Positions 43,855 through 56,705 are shown, counted from the stretch's first letter. The stretch: DNA of 64,000 nucleotides from Megascapheus bottae (GCA_024803745.1 JANJXV010000025.1:20948610-21012609), one strand, 5' to 3'. The notes: generated from the letters alone by a model not told the origin. Numbers and translations are program-made.

Positions 43855-44460
43855 TGAAGTCATATTCATTGACTGTTTAGTGTATGCCAGGCATAGTTCC
43901 AGGTACTCAGGAAACAGTGATAAAGACACAGACCAGCCAGCCCAGTGCAGGTGGCTCACTCCTGTCATCCTAGCAACTCAGGAGGCTGAGATCTGAGGAT
44001 CAAGGTTCGATGCCAGACAGGGCAGGAAAGTCTGTGAGACTCTTATCTCCTATTCACTAGCAAAAAACCTAAAGTGGAACTGTGGCTCAAAGTGGTAGCA
44101 CACTAGCCTTAAGCATAAGAGCTCAGGGACAATGCCCAGGCCCTGGGTTCAAGCCCCATGACCAACGACAACAACAACAAAGACACAGGCCTTCTCTTTC
44201 AGAGGCAGGAAAATGTTATGGGAATACCATGGGGAAAAAAAGAAGAAGAATGAGGACAGGAAAAGGGGTTCTAGGGAGCTAAGTAATGACAAGACAGATG
44301 TAGGTGTTGCCTCGAGTAGACAGATTGGGTCTCACTGAGAAAGTAAAGCCACAATTTGAAGGTGGTGAGTGACTGAGCCACCAACATCTAGGTCAGCAGC
44401 TTGGTAGGCAGACAAGATCCTATGCAAAGGTCCTGAGGCTGGAGTTCTGCTGGTGTGGGA
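43855..44460 (+). repeat. Ancient mammalian repeat interrupted by a B1-Geo SINE
   Basis: Left part (43855-43931): ttagtgtatgccaggcatag, ttccaggtactcaggaaaca. Right part (44179-44460): gacacaggccttctctttca, caagatcctatgcaaaggtc, ctgaggctgg. The wording matches an old, common mammalian repeat also present at 53260-53490 and 56830-57030. I cannot name the family. Confidence 0.5.
43932..44178 (+). repeat. B1-Geo SINE with target-site duplication
   Basis: Head ggtggctcactcctgtcatc, linker ctcctattcactagcaaaaa, tail gtggctcaaagtggtagcac, gcccaggccctgggttcaag and an (acaa)n end. The target aaagacacag occurs at 43922-43931 and 44179-44188. Confidence 0.93.
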
Positions 44461-44574
44461 CAGCTTCTTCAGCTGGATATGCCTGCTGAGGAGTGGCTGG
44501 AAGAGTGAGCAGGGGCCCGAGCTAGTGGAGGAAGTGAGAGCACAGAGATGATGAGAGTGTGGAAGGAGAAGGTG

Positions 44575-44575
<1 letters not shown>

Positions 44576-44637
<62 letters not shown>
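44576..44637. repeat. (CA)n microsatellite
   Basis: A pure CA run of about 62 bp, not attached to a SINE that I can see. Confidence 0.97.
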
Positions 44638-44640
<3 letters not shown>

Positions 44641-45769
44641 TGGGTTACATGGACATTCAGTCCCCCCAGAGTAAGGGGCGCCTGGGCTCCTGTGTTAGCT
44701 GCTTGCTCAGGCATTTGCTTCCATTTTGCCACCCTCCCCCTCACATCCTTATTACTGCCCCCCCCCTCCATTCTGATGTGCTTTGCTCTCTTCTGTCTTT
44801 TCTATGGCTCCTGTAAGCTTCTGAGGCCGTAATTCCTGTTTCACAGACAAATCCATCTCAGACAATGGCATCTTTAGGAATTGACTTCCTCCCGGAGCGA
44901 AAACTTCGAGAGAAAACAGATGCATCATGGGGTGGAGGGGGTGGAGAGGGTGGAGAGGGAGGGGGGAGGGATGGGGGAGGTCTTGAACCTGGATGGATGC
45001 TGGCTGGACCACAAGTCATTAGAAGCAAATTGGGTCTGGTGTAGAGAGATCCATCACTAACCCCTGCTCCTGTGGACCTGCTGGCTCCTACTTCAGAGGC
45101 TGCACCCACACTCCCGGAGTGCTCGGGCATGGATGGGGGGGGCTTAATTAAAAGAATGCTACCTGCTGGCTTCTCCACTGGGGATGAGTGGGGTGGAGTT
45201 TCCCAGGCCCCTTGGTGAGCCTATAGAATTATAAGGCTGCCAGGGGGTGGGGTACTTGGAAAACAACATATATGTTGGTTTGAGGGGGGGACGGGAGTAG
45301 CTTCAGTGCAGTCTTTATTTTATTGAGGCAGATTCTGAAGGATCTTGAGTTGTTCTCAATCTGAACCTAAGAATGAAGGTGAGGGGTTGGAGATGAGGGG
45401 AGGGCCTGATCTTAGGGAGAGAGGGTAGCCTGAGCCACAGAAGATTATAGATTGGCCCTGAAGAACTTAGGTTGGCCCTGATATCAGATTTTCTCATGGT
45501 ACAGCCTGGGCATTCATATTATTATTTTTTTTTAAGCTAGAAGATGGTTGGGGAAAAAAAATCAAAACTCTGGTCATTTGGACACCAGCCCTGACCTATC
45601 TGACTCGGTAAGAAGAATGTAAACAAATACTCTTCTCAAATGCTGGCTACTTGGCATGGTCCACTCTGTCCAAAAGAGAGACTAGCAAACATTAGAAGCT
45701 GTTGAGGCTGATTAGCTCCAATGGAAACTCTCTGGTAAAACTAGGCATAAAGAGAATGGAAAGATTACC

Positions 45770-45985
45770 ATCCTGGATGGGTGCCCTAATTACTCAGGAG
45801 GCTGAGAGCTGAGGACTGTGGTTCAAAGCCAGTATGGGCAGGAAGACCCAAGAGACTCTTATCTGCAATTAACCACCAAAAAGCTAGTACAGCCATGGCT
45901 TAAGTGGTAGAGGGCCAGCTTTGAGCCAAAAACAAAGCTCAAGAATAGTGTCTAGGTCCTGAATTTAAACCCCAGTACTGCATTA
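45770..45985 (+). repeat. B1-Geo SINE
   Basis: Head taattactcaggaggctgag, linker ctgcaattaaccaccaaaaa, tail catggcttaagtggtagagg, ggtcctgaatttaaacccca and gtactgc. Its tail leads into the (GGAA)n tract. Confidence 0.83.
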
Positions 45986-45999
45986 CTTCTTATTAAAAG

Positions 46000-46255
46000 A
46001 AGAAGGAGGGAAGGAAGGAAGGAAGGAAGGAAGGAAGGAAGGAAGGAAGGAAGGAAGGAAGGGAGGGAGGGAGGGAGGGAGGGAGGGAGGAAGGAGGGAA
46101 GGAAGGAAGGGAGGGAGGGAAGGAGGAAGGGAGGGAGGGAAGGAGAAAGGGAGGGGGGAAATTAGGGAGGGGAGGAGAGGGGAAGGAGGAAGGGTAGGAG
46201 GAAGAGAGAGCAAAAGAAAGAAAGAGGGGGGAGAGAGAGAGGGAGAGGGAAAGAT
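46000..46255. repeat. (GGAA)n and purine-rich tract
   Basis: Clean GGAA units (46003-46058), then GGGA units and mixed A/G with only a few T or C to about 46255. It begins at the 3' tail of a B1-Geo SINE. Confidence 0.95.
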
Positions 46256-47294
46256 CTTTCCACCTTATGAGTTACCTCAGGCCTTTTGTCACAGTGATGG
46301 AAAAATGACTTCCATCACACAGTCTGGAAATGGGTAAGATAAGAGGACCAGCCTTCATTAGGGTTGCCATGACAACCCTGTGAATTAGTTAGACCTATGG
46401 AAGAGCTCTTGACAACCCCAGGAAGAGTCAGAGAATCTTGCCCTGATGGCTGCTTTATTTCCTGCAGGTGATCAACGTTGAACTTAGGCACCTCTGCCCT
46501 TGTGGTTCTCATGCACAACGCAGGCCCAGAGCACTCCACAGTGAGCAGGCCAAGGAGGAGAGACAGCGCCAACCCTCCAGGCAGGGGGGGAAAGGCAGAT
46601 GCTATCATTCATTGCCTCCTGCAACTAGGAATTCCACTCTGGCTGTTTCTCTCCCTCAGCTCTCCTTTTCCTAAGTTGATGGAGGTGTCATAAGAACATC
46701 CAGGCATTATTTTTTCAGATGGCACAGTGGATTGTAAATTGTCTTGCTGGTCTCCCCTTCCCTCCCCAAGTCTTCTATCTCTGGTGACTTTTTTTTTTTT
46801 TGCTCAGGAATCCTGGCAACTCATCTGCTTTTCTCCATGATGCCAAGCAGTTTAAGGATGGAACAGCCGTATCCTCCCTCTTCTTCCTCATCACCAAGGA
46901 TGTGAGCAGGAGTTTGCAGTCTATTCATCCAAAGCTCCAAATCTTTCCTTGTCAGGGCTGGCTGTAAGAACAATTTATATTTCTCCTGCCTAGGGCAGAA
47001 GCTAGCCTCTTCCCTCTCCCTGTTGGTAAGAGATAAATACATAATAAGGAAGGAGTTTGTCACATGGCAAGCTCAAGAAGCCAGCATCTTGGTTAGATCC
47101 AGGGGTGAGATGTGGCTGAAAAACCTTCATTCCAAGGAATACACCTGTGGATGTCACAGGATTTCAGCTCTTTCTCTGCATCCATCAGCCAGAGCCACAG
47201 GGAGGGCCTTTGTGCTCCATCTAAGCGCTGTGTTTTCTCCTTGGAGTCTCCCAACACAAGTGAGGGGGTGGGGTGGGGAACTTTCCACTGCTAA

Positions 47295-47362
47295 GTAAGT
47301 AGAAATAGAAGGCACAGAAGTTAAGTGGCTTGCCCAGGGTCACCCAGCAGACTGAATATTTT
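47295..47362 (-). repeat. MIR relic
   Basis: ggcacagaagttaagtggct, tgcccagggtcacccagcag is a clean reverse MIR core. Confidence 0.75.
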
Positions 47363-47994
47363 AATCTAACTAGAGTCTTCTTAAAAAAAGAAAAAAGAAA
47401 ACCAAACAAAAAAAACTGATCATTTCCTGTGTCCAGAAGAAACAAAGCTCAGAGTCACTACCATTGAGTGAAGCAAACACACACAAAGGTATTTTGAGGT
47501 GAGCTTCTCTACTGCTTCCATCAGCTGAGGTGTGTGGGGGAGAAGGGGGGGAAGATGTCTTCAGGTTCCTTACATAGAAGAAAGCCCTTTTCCTCTCCAG
47601 CATCTCTGATGATTCTGGGCGGGAGATGAATGTGTTGGATTCCAGAAGGAGGAATGCACATTTGTCTTTCCTCTGCCCAATTATCCTATTCAGGCCCTCA
47701 ATGGAGGGAACTAAGAGTAATCAGAAGGGTAATCTGGTTTACCCAGCTCTCCAATTCAAGCGCTAATCTCTTTCTGGAACCATCTTTCACAGACACAGGC
47801 TGTTTTAGTAGCTCCCTAAGTATCCCTTAGCACAGCCAAGGTGAGGCAGCCAAGGAACCGAGTGACTGTAAAACGGGGAAGAAAACAACAAAGCCCAACT
47901 TTTGGGGCTTTCATTTGAGAATGAAGTATGACTGTCTCCACTGTAGACCTGTCCCCTTAAAAGAGCATCTCCTCTCTCCCACCCAATACTCTCT

Positions 47995-48065
47995 GTTTTG
48001 CTTAATCTTTAGTTGAGCACTTACTAAGCACTTGAACAACATACCAAGCACTTGATAGCCCCGTA
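47995..48065 (-). repeat. Possible MIR fragment
   Basis: ttgagcacttactaagcact and ataccaagcacttgatagcc resemble the reverse MIR 3' end (gagcacttactatgtgccag). Confidence 0.4.
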
Positions 48066-48821
48066 TGGCTGGTGAACACCATATTTGACCGTGAAAAATT
48101 GATAAAGTAGAAGCACAAGTGAGGCTGTTTTTCTAGAAGGTAGAGAGGGAAGGAGGAAAAATACCTTGTCACCTTTCTCTCCTCTAGCTGAGAAATAAGA
48201 CAGAAATTAATATCCCAATAGATTATCTTGACACATTGGGTTACCGAGAAGCAAAGTCACTCAAAATAGCTTAAGGAAATTAGGGACGGCCTGTGAAGGA
48301 TACAGGCGGTGTTACAGGAGCAACTAAGAGGGAAATAAACGTATCAGCAGAGCCAGTGGTATCACATAGTTTATAGATTAAAACCCGTGTCTTTCTTTTG
48401 GTAAGTGGGGGGGGGGAGGTCCTCTAACCATCTCTGCTTTGCTCATTCTTTCACCTTTCTCTTTGTACAAGGCTTTATTTTACCCTTTTATTTTTCACTC
48501 CAGAAAGCAGAAGGGTTCAGGCTCATTTAAGCATGCCCCTCAACTAAATCTACACATTGTACAAAATCTAGGACTCAAAATCAAACCAACCCAGCATTTC
48601 CAACGTAGTTGAGAAGGGTGGGATTTGATTGGCTCCTCTCAGGCAAGTGTTTGGTGTCTCCTGGTCAGGATTAATTCTTCATCCAGTCAGCTGTGTTCAG
48701 AGAGGGATGAAAAGAGCCAGGCAGAAAAGAGGTATGGGCAGCTGAGTGCCCACCTGGAACACATTCATGTTCTCTCGGGGTCACATTATCTTCTAATAGT
48801 TAGAAAGGAGAAGCAATTCCA

Positions 48822-48860
48822 AGGCCTACCAACTGATGAATGGATGAACAATGGATGGAG

Positions 48861-48916
<56 letters not shown>

Positions 48917-49105
48917 TACATTATAAAATTATGAATCCACACACATGAGGTATCTAGATCTAGAGCAATGGAATTTATAGAGAATGAGAGAAGGGAGAAT
49001 GGGAGAGAGTTTGATTGCGAGAGTTCTAAAGGTAGAAATGTGTACACAAACTGTGAGTGGACAATGCAACACACACACACAAAAATAAATGTCAGCTTGA
49101 CTCCT
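48822..49105 (+). repeat. L1M-type 3' region with embedded (CA)n
   Basis: ccaactgatgaatggatgaa, then (CA)n, then acatgaggtatctagatcta, gaatttatagagaatgagag, gagagttctaaaggtagaaa and tgtacacaaactgtgag follow the 3'UTR wording of older L1s. Confidence 0.6.
48867..48912. repeat. (AC)n microsatellite
   Basis: A pure AC run of about 46 bp inside the L1 fragment, where L1 has the tacatatacacaatgg segment. Confidence 0.97.
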
Positions 49106-49109
49106 AAGT

Positions 49110-50390
49110 TTATTTTAAAGAACAAGAAGTCATGGCTAAGAGGATGAAGGGAACTCTTCCTTCTGAAAGTTCCTCCACACTCCCCGAAGACAGTACTCCC
49201 AGATCATATTTGAGAGAATCAAATTTTCTTGGTCATGTCAAATTATGCACAGTTGTTTTCTTTCCCTTCCTTTTCTTGTTGGACCTAATTCTAAGGTTTA
49301 TTTAGAAACAGACAGGAAGTCCTGACCATAGCATAGCATTTTATATTCTAGGTGATACCAAAACAGAACTGAACTGAACCTGGGAACTGGGGGTGGAAAG
49401 AAAATAATATAATGTTATAAATTCATGCAATATCCCAGATGCTCCTCACTCCCTGTTTCTCATTGTATGGTACGTAGATGATGATTTATAGAAAGAAAAA
49501 AGGGAAACAGGCAAAGAGCTGAGCCTGAACAGGAGGAAGGAGAGAAAGACATCACAGATTTGATTTACAAGGAGAAGGGATTTTTGCATTTTTTTTCAGT
49601 GTTTCAGTACAGGCACTCCATTCCCCCTCTGTTCCCTCCCTTTTAGCAGAGAGTGCAATAAATACTATTTATTTGAGTGTCCCAGAGTGATAAGACCTGG
49701 CTCAAAGTGATAGGGCTGCAGGCAGTCTAGATCTTGGGTTTAGAATGCCATCTGTTCTGCCATTGTGGCCGAGTGAGCTGACTGTGGTAGAGAGTTGATT
49801 CTAAGACATTGTCGGAGGGGGTTGGCTTTCGTGTCATCCCTTCTCCTCAGCACCAGGCAAAAGGTCTGCTCTGGAGTGATCCCCAGTATTTCCCTGGGAG
49901 GGGGAATTCTCCAACAGTGACCGCTGCCATATTGTGGAGCTTGGCAAATGAGCAGCAGTTGGCAAAAACAATGGCAGTGACAAGAAGTAGAGCAAGAATG
50001 GCTGTGTGTCACACCTGTTTGTACCGAGAGATGTTGAAATGCTCATGAAAGTCCATTTGGGCTGAAAGCAAATAACTTAAGTCATTCAAACTCAGTCTTT
50101 TTGAACTGCAAAGCTGCTGGCATCGTTCGGTATAAAGAACTCTCCAGAAAAATAAATTATGTTTACTGAATTGAACTTCAAGTAATAACCCAACCACCTT
50201 TTATTTTTCTGCCTTTTCACATACTATGAATTTTGATGGATTAGTCAAAGTGCTACAACCGTATACAACGCTACCTAGGTAATAACACAAGCACCTTTAA
50301 ATGGAAGAAAAACTCATTTGCCTTATAGGCTGGTTATTATTTATTCTCTCATACCTCTGATTGCCTTTCTCCAAAATATTGTGCAGGGGA
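49110..50390. other. Intergenic stretch with no gene
   Basis: Between the L1 relic and the (CCTT)n tract I recognise no repeat family and no coding signal. Confidence 0.45.
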
Positions 50391-50396
50391 GCTCCT

Positions 50397-50502
50397 TCTT
50401 TCTTTCCCTTCCTCCCTCCCTCCCTCCTTTCCTTCCTTCTTTCCTTCCTTCCTTCCTTCCTTCCTTCCTTCCTTCTTTCCTTCCTTCCTTCCTTCTTTCC
50501 CT
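50397..50502. repeat. (CCTT)n tetranucleotide tract
   Basis: About 105 bp of ccttccttcctt with ccct and cttt variants. Confidence 0.95.
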
Positions 50503-50509
50503 TTTATCC

Positions 50510-52369
50510 TCAGTAAGTTTCAGAGTTTCTAACAGGTGATCTCACTAAGAGTGTCTTGGAACCAAGCCTGGAAAACACAGTCCTTTCCATAAAAGTCTTG
50601 GTGGTAGTAGATGGAGTTTACCACTACCATAGAAACTCAGGTCACCTGCTCACTACCCAGCATGCTTTGATCTGGGACCGGGGGACCTAAAGTTGGGAAA
50701 GTGGAGAAGCCATCTTGGTAGCTGTGGAAGCAACATACTGGTTCTAGAATGTGGAGCAGGTTGCCATCCCCAGTGCTGGAAGAGTTTAGTTAAGCTACGA
50801 AAGCCTCTGCTCACCAACTCTGGCAAAATAGGTAAGGTGCCAGCTGTCACAGAGCCTCTCCTCTTTCCCACCTGTCTCCCAAACCTTGTTCTTCGGGTTC
50901 TAGGTTCTCAGGTAATTCTGTGTAAATTCTCTTTTGGCTCAAATAATCCCCAGTTAGTGCTTGGAACCAATAGCCCAGGTAAGTGTATTCTCATTCCAGC
51001 CCTTGCTTTCCATCTCAACGTGTGGTACTGTCTTGTTTTTCATGAGCTCTCATGATCTACCATCATGTCTCCAGGTTCTAGCCTGGTGCACACAGTCAGG
51101 AAGCCACGAAAAGGAGAGGCTGCCTGGATGGAATTTCTGAGTTCATATGTTAACGTCATCCCGTCCTTACTTTTCAAACAAAGTCTAACAACTATATCCA
51201 CTCATAACCAGTAACTTCGGTCATTCATTTCTGTGCCTGATTCAGCAGCAAGCATGCTTGATGGCAAAGTAGCTTTTTATCAAGATGTCTTTAGATATTG
51301 CCCAAGGTCCCCGACTGTGTAAAATTACCAATGATTGAAAACCAACAAATTCAATGTTGTCTAAGCGTGATTGCAACTTTTAGGGCTGGAGCCAAACAAA
51401 CAAGCAAATGCACAAAACAGCTTCACAGCTGTATGTCCCAGCAGCTTCAAAGTGTTCTGATTGGAAAGAAAGTTCAGATCATGGTGGAGATGGGGCCATG
51501 GAATTGAGGTTGCACTTGGAAGATCAAGAGAGCTGAAAATGGAAGAGCCAACCTGGGAGGTGATTTGCTGAAGTCCCCAGGTGTGTGGTGTAAGGACACA
51601 GCCTGTTCCAGATGCTTCTGTTACAAGAGTCCTGTGCAAATGTGCATTCTGTTCAGGTCCCTGCCACAAGTCACTAAAAAGTTTTTGCTTCTTTGAATTC
51701 TGCTTTAGGTTAAACCTGGAGTCAGGCAGACATCTCATTCAAGTGGCATTCGATTTGCCTTTTAATCCTCGTGGAGGCTTCTGTGTTTGTCATAGCTCTG
51801 TCACTGGGACAGTCTGTGCCGGCCCTCACAGTGCTCTCACAGTTTCTGTGGACGTGGCTGTTCTGGAAGAACTGGCTTCCACTTTTAGAATCCATAATTC
51901 TGTTTTCTGGGCTCCAGCTGTGCGGAACACAATTCTGTTCTCCAGAAATATCAGCTTTGCTCAGGACGCCAGGCCTTGGGCACCTGTGAATTCCTCTACT
52001 TGGTAGACTCTTTCCTCACCCAGGCTCTTGTTCATCACAGCTAAGATGTTACACCCCACCCCTCAACCCTGGGAAGATAGCCACTTCCCTTAGCTGGAGA
52101 GTTACTTCCTGGAGGAAGATGTTCTGAAGGCACAAGCTGAGCAGAAATGCAACTCAATACGTCTCTTGCCTTTGCATGCATCCTTTAACCATTGCGCTTA
52201 CCCATTACCCTTTCTCCATTACCCCTACGTGGTGAGTAGCTGCTTGGTTGCTCATGAGTCGGTGCTTCTCAGAGGTCAGCATTTTGAAACCAAGGACTCT
52301 GTTTCTTTTAATGGATGTGTGTCTGACTTCAGTTCAAGTCCAGCTTGGCAACTTTTCAGTTGGCTGCCG

Positions 52370-52370
<1 letters not shown>
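50510..52370. other. Intergenic stretch with no gene
   Basis: The longest frame (51581-52006, plus, 141 codons) is Cys-rich at its start and matches no family that I know. There is no promoter, polyA or splice context to support it. Confidence 0.45.

Positions 52371-52374
<4 letters not shown>

Positions 52375-52420
<46 letters not shown>
52375..52420. repeat. (GT)n microsatellite
   Basis: A pure GT run of about 46 bp. Confidence 0.97.
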
Positions 52421-52421
<1 letters not shown>

Positions 52422-53121
52422 TTGTTTAAATGCCAAGGGAAGTTCCAAGACTCGCTGCTGGGAAGATTTGACACCACAGGTTACAATGGATGTTTGCTAT
52501 GTAGTCTGGCTAAGTGAAACTGGAAACCTCTTCTAGCTGGCAACATTCTTTTGACAATAGCTCCTCTGCTCTGGTGATACTAGCTGTATCTTCCCATGTC
52601 AAGGTCTTAAAAACAATAGTTGAGTAAAGTAAGTTAATTTGAATGAGTGAGCCGATGAATGCATGGAGGAGGGAAGTAGGCACATCCAGCGACAACATAG
52701 CACCTACTCTATGTGGCTAATTCCCACTCACTTTTCATGACTACGTTCGAAGTGACCTCTTCCCACACGCCTTTCATAATTCCCCGAGGTTAACCAGGAA
52801 TGACCCATGTGTCTTCAGCCCTTGGTTTTATTGGGTTCAGAAAATAGTATTTTTAAAAAACAACATGACCCTTGATATGCTGCGCATTTAAACCGAGGAA
52901 GCAGACTCAAGGATTATCTGCCTTTTTTTCTACCTACCCTGTCTTCTAAACTTTGTTGTCTTCTCAAAGTAGAACTTCCTCTGATCTACTCTTATCCAAC
53001 TCGAGCAGTCATTGTCACTCAGTGATTCTCTTAGAGCTGGGACTTGTATTTTATTTATAAGCAACACTCCACCGTGCTCAGCATAATAACATTCACACAC
53101 CTTCATTCACAAATGTAATAA

Positions 53122-53142
53122 TGTGTGTGTGTGTGTGTGTGT
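53122..53142. repeat. (TG)n short microsatellite
   Basis: Ten TG units. Confidence 0.92.
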
Positions 53143-53259
53143 AACAAGAAAACATTGTGCTGGACTTTAGAGTTAGTGAGGCAGGGTTTTCCTCTGCTTT
53201 TCAAGAATCCATCGTCTATTTCAAAAGAAAGCTAACCTAACAAGAATTATAACCAGGTT

Positions 53260-53490
53260 CTAAGTGGTAAATAGAAGCAAGGGAGGAAGATCTGCAGGAA
53301 GCCAGGGAAAGATTTTCCCAGGAAGTGCTCCAGCTGAGCTTTGAAGGAAGAAGGTAAATGGGAGCTTGTCAGGAGGATGAGGTGGGGAGAAGCGGCCCTG
53401 GGGGCAGAGGAAAAGCTGCACAAAGGACAGAAGGCATTGGGCAGTGAGGAATTAGGGGTTGACATAGATGTAAGGAAGAGTTTGTGCAGG
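53260..53490 (+). repeat. Ancient mammalian repeat, 5'/middle part
   Basis: caggaagtgctccagctgag, ctttgaaggaagaaggtaaa, tgggagcttgtcaggaggat, gcacaaaggacagaaggcat fit an old family (tttgagctgagacctgaagg and gtgcaaaggccctgaggc wording) seen also at 43855 and 56830. Confidence 0.5.
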
Positions 53491-53819
53491 GGTAGAATGG
53501 AAGGAAGAGTGGGTATAAAGTGCCTGACTCCACCATCCACTGGTGGAGTCTTGGCAGCCAGGCCTGTTCTGAGTAAGTCACGTCCTCCGGACATGGGCAT
53601 TAGAGCACCTGTTCTAAAACAGAACCCATGGTGAGTCTTCTTCTGCTAGATTGGTAACTAGAGTTGAGAGTCTAACTGGTCTCTTTGTTGGCTAATATCT
53701 GCTCTTCACCATGGCTGAATTATGTCTGTACAAAATTTCTGTGTTGAAAATTTTACCCCCCAGTGCCAGCCCCCAGTGCCTTTGGAGGATGAATCTTTGA
53801 AGTGGTGGTAATAAACTTA

Positions 53820-54049
53820 AGCGGGACTGTGGCTCATACCTCTAATCCTGGCTACGCAGGCAACTGAGATCTGGGGATCATGGTTCAAAGCCAGCAAAGT
53901 CTGTAAGTCTCCTATCTCCAATTAACCACCAGAAAACTACAAGTAGAGCTGTGACTCAAAGTGGTAGAGTTCTAGCCTTGAGTGAAGAAGTTCAGGAACC
54001 ATGAGCAGGCCCTGAGTTCAAGCCCACAACTGACAAAAATAAAAAAAAG
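53820..54049 (+). repeat. B1-Geo SINE
   Basis: Head gactgtggctcatacctcta, linker ctccaattaaccaccagaaa, tail agctgtgactcaaagtggta, gcaggccctgagttcaagcc, and an A-rich end. Confidence 0.87.
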
Positions 54050-54054
54050 AGATA

Positions 54055-55500
54055 TGACGACATAGACACACACAGCCCACATGAGGGCACAGATACAAGA
54101 GGACCTGGGGCAAAGGTGAGAGGCCTCCAAAGAACACCTCTACTGGTATCTTGTTCTTGTGTTTTCAGCCTCTAGAATTCCAAGGAAATATATCCCTGTG
54201 GCTCTAACCATCTGGAATTCAAGTCTGGCAGCCTTAGCAAATCAGTACAGTGGGCTTGGGGCTCAGGTCTTAAGCATGTAGGCACCTGGCTTCTGTTTCT
54301 CAGGTGATCCTTTCTCTGCTTAGTCTTCCTCCAAGCATCTCTCTGGCACAGCGGGGTCCAAGATGAAAGTGTTGGTGGCTGGTGGCTGGGGAGAGGGCTT
54401 GCTTCCTCTCTGTTCTGGGTCTTGTACATGAACATGTCTCAGTGGGTTTCCAGAGGAGCAGCTCAATTACTCAAGGGTTCAGGTTTAAATACCAGGTTAT
54501 ATCAGGATTGGGGAGATGCTGGGCTTCAGTCTGGTCATCTTGATCATGAGGCTGCCCCACAGAGACAATCCACCTCTGCCTAAGGCTTCTTGTTCCTTCC
54601 TTCCTTTCCCCTTCACTTAACCCCTTCTCCCTGAGAGTTTCTCTACCCTCTCATCTTCTCTCCCATTCATTAATCTGTCCCCATCAAAAGAATGACCTCT
54701 TCATACTATACCCATGAGGTCTTTCTCTCTAGCATGTTCTCCAAGTTTAGGCTCTCACAGCCAAGGGCTGTCTTTCCCCTAGATTATTGATACTTGTAGA
54801 GGTTATTCTGATTCAGGGCCAGCTGGCTAGGGTGTGAGCACTGCTTTTTTTATTTTAAATATATTATGGTTTAATATTACAGCAAGTCTAACCCAGCATT
54901 TCAGTGGTGGATTGTTCCCTAGGGTACTTAAAATGAAACTGATCACCTTACATCACCACAAGAATTAATTTATGTCTCAAACACCCCCATGCCATGTACA
55001 CATCCCTCTGATCTGCATGAGAATTTAATATCCCTCCTATTAAGATAACATTATCTTTATTTCTTGTAAGCTAATATCCTGGCCTCATTATGTTCTTATG
55101 GGCCCCTTTCTTGCCCAGAGTTAAATCATAAATCCACTTAACTTGGCAAGCGATGCTCATTTCAAGTCCCATTTGTGGTAGAAAGCTAGCCGGCCTCATT
55201 TTCCTTCATTGTAAGAAGCCTGGCAGTGGTGAGGTGGCCACAATTTACCTGCTCCTGGGATGGAGAACCTTAGAAAAGTGGGAAGAGAGAGAATCATGGA
55301 GCAGACATCCCTCTCACTCCCCCTCCTTCAAAGAAAGAGAAGAGTGATCGACAGAGCAAATGTGTCTTGAGTTGCTGACAGTGTTCTGTTTCATTATACC
55401 GTTCCTCCCTTTTTTTCCCAGCATCCTCTCAGGTGGTCAGCAATCCAAGAGGAGAAATAACCCTTCTGTAGCAGCAGAAGAGTCTTCTCACTTTGGGTGT
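54055..55500. other. Intergenic stretch with no gene
   Basis: Ordinary sequence with an AT-rich patch at 54845-55100; no repeat or gene recognised. Confidence 0.45.
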
Positions 55501-55504
55501 GGCT

Positions 55505-55830
55505 CAGAGATGTGCAAAGGAAAGACTACATTTCCCAGCTGCCCTTGTAGCTAGTTCTGTGTGGTTCTGGGACTATATTTTGGTCAGCAGGATGTGGGTG
55601 GAATTGAGGTATATGAATTTTTTTTTTAGTTGTGTCCTTAGCATATTGCTTCCTTAGTTTGCTACTTCTCTCTTTCTGCTGGAGAGTGATAGATAGGTCT
55701 AGAACAAACACATGGAATAGCCTCCAGCAGCCCTGGTCTGCTTACAAGTGGGTTAAGAATGTGAGAGAAACAGAGTTCACTTGCAGAAGCTCTGCTATCC
55801 TGGACTCTGCAATGGCTGTGGGATCTGCAG
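55505..55830 (+). repeat. Ancient repeat with CTGGGAAATGTAGT motif (opposite orientation), copy 3
   Basis: aaagactacatttcccagct, gcccttgtagctagttctgt, tggttctgggactatatttt, ggtcagcaggatgtgggtgg follow a known old mammalian repeat order. The motif is the reverse complement of the copies at 18830 and 19540. Confidence 0.5.
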
Positions 55831-56439
55831 CCATCCTGATTTCTACAAGTGGCTTTGCAGGGGAGCGAGGCTAGCCACCCATCTCTTTGCCTCTTCTCTG
55901 CAAACTCTCTAACTCAGTCTAATGTAAGAGTGCTCACCTCCCTTTGCTTGGGCCTTCATTCTAGTGAAAATGGCAGGCAGAACTCCCACAGCTCTTCTGT
56001 CCCTGGGTAGAGGCCCATATGAGTGAGGCAACCCAAAGAGAGAGACAGAGAGGAAGAGAGAGACAGAGACAGAGAGCTGCGAATTATCAATATCTGACAT
56101 CCTTTGAACTCCTGGTTCCAGTGAGACCTGAAGCCAAAGCTACCCATACTTTTTGGCAATTTCCTTATATGACTCACTAAAGGGCTCGTTTAGATCTTGG
56201 CTCATTGAATATAATGTCTTTCCTCTTCCTCATGCTCTCAGTAGTTTGACCTCTCACAAACGATCATAAACCTTCTCTCACTCACTTCTCCCTTTCAAAT
56301 TTTGGCTTGTTTCACTTCAGCTACTGATGAGTTGTAGCAGCAGAGCCCGTTGGTGGTTTTGAATCGAATGAGAAGATGGTATCTGTGTAGGCTTTTCTCG
56401 AATGCAGAGCTGAATTGCCAGCAGTCAGGCTTGGACTAC

Positions 56440-56505
56440 AGATTTTCTGTCCTGTGCCAGACACTGTGCTGAGAACTAGAGATATTTGGTGTGAAAAATA
56501 TGGTG
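56440..56505 (-). repeat. MIR/L2 fragment
   Basis: tcctgtgccagacactgtgc and tgagaactagagatattt match gtgccaggcactgtgctaag. Confidence 0.5.
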
Positions 56506-56554
56506 TTGCATAACAGTGGGTGGAAAGGACATTATGCCTATCTGTCACGATCCC

Positions 56555-56705
56555 ATCTATCATGCATATATCTATTATCCATGTGACATTGATTTATCTG
56601 TTTATTCATGTATCATCTATACATCTTCTCTATCCATCCAGCCATTTATTAACTATCTGTCTATTATCCACCTGCCCATCTTCTATCTATCACTTATCAG
56701 TCAGC
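56555..56705. repeat. Degenerate (CTAT/CATC)n region
   Basis: Diverged tatc/catc units (tctatcatgcatatatctat, catccagccatttatt, ttctatctatc) over about 150 bp; an old tetranucleotide array. Confidence 0.7.

Noticed and set aside
51581..52006. 141-codon plus-strand frame with several Cys
   Set aside because: No domain or family is recognised, no flanking splice or promoter signals are visible, and a frame of this length is expected by chance in 64 kb.
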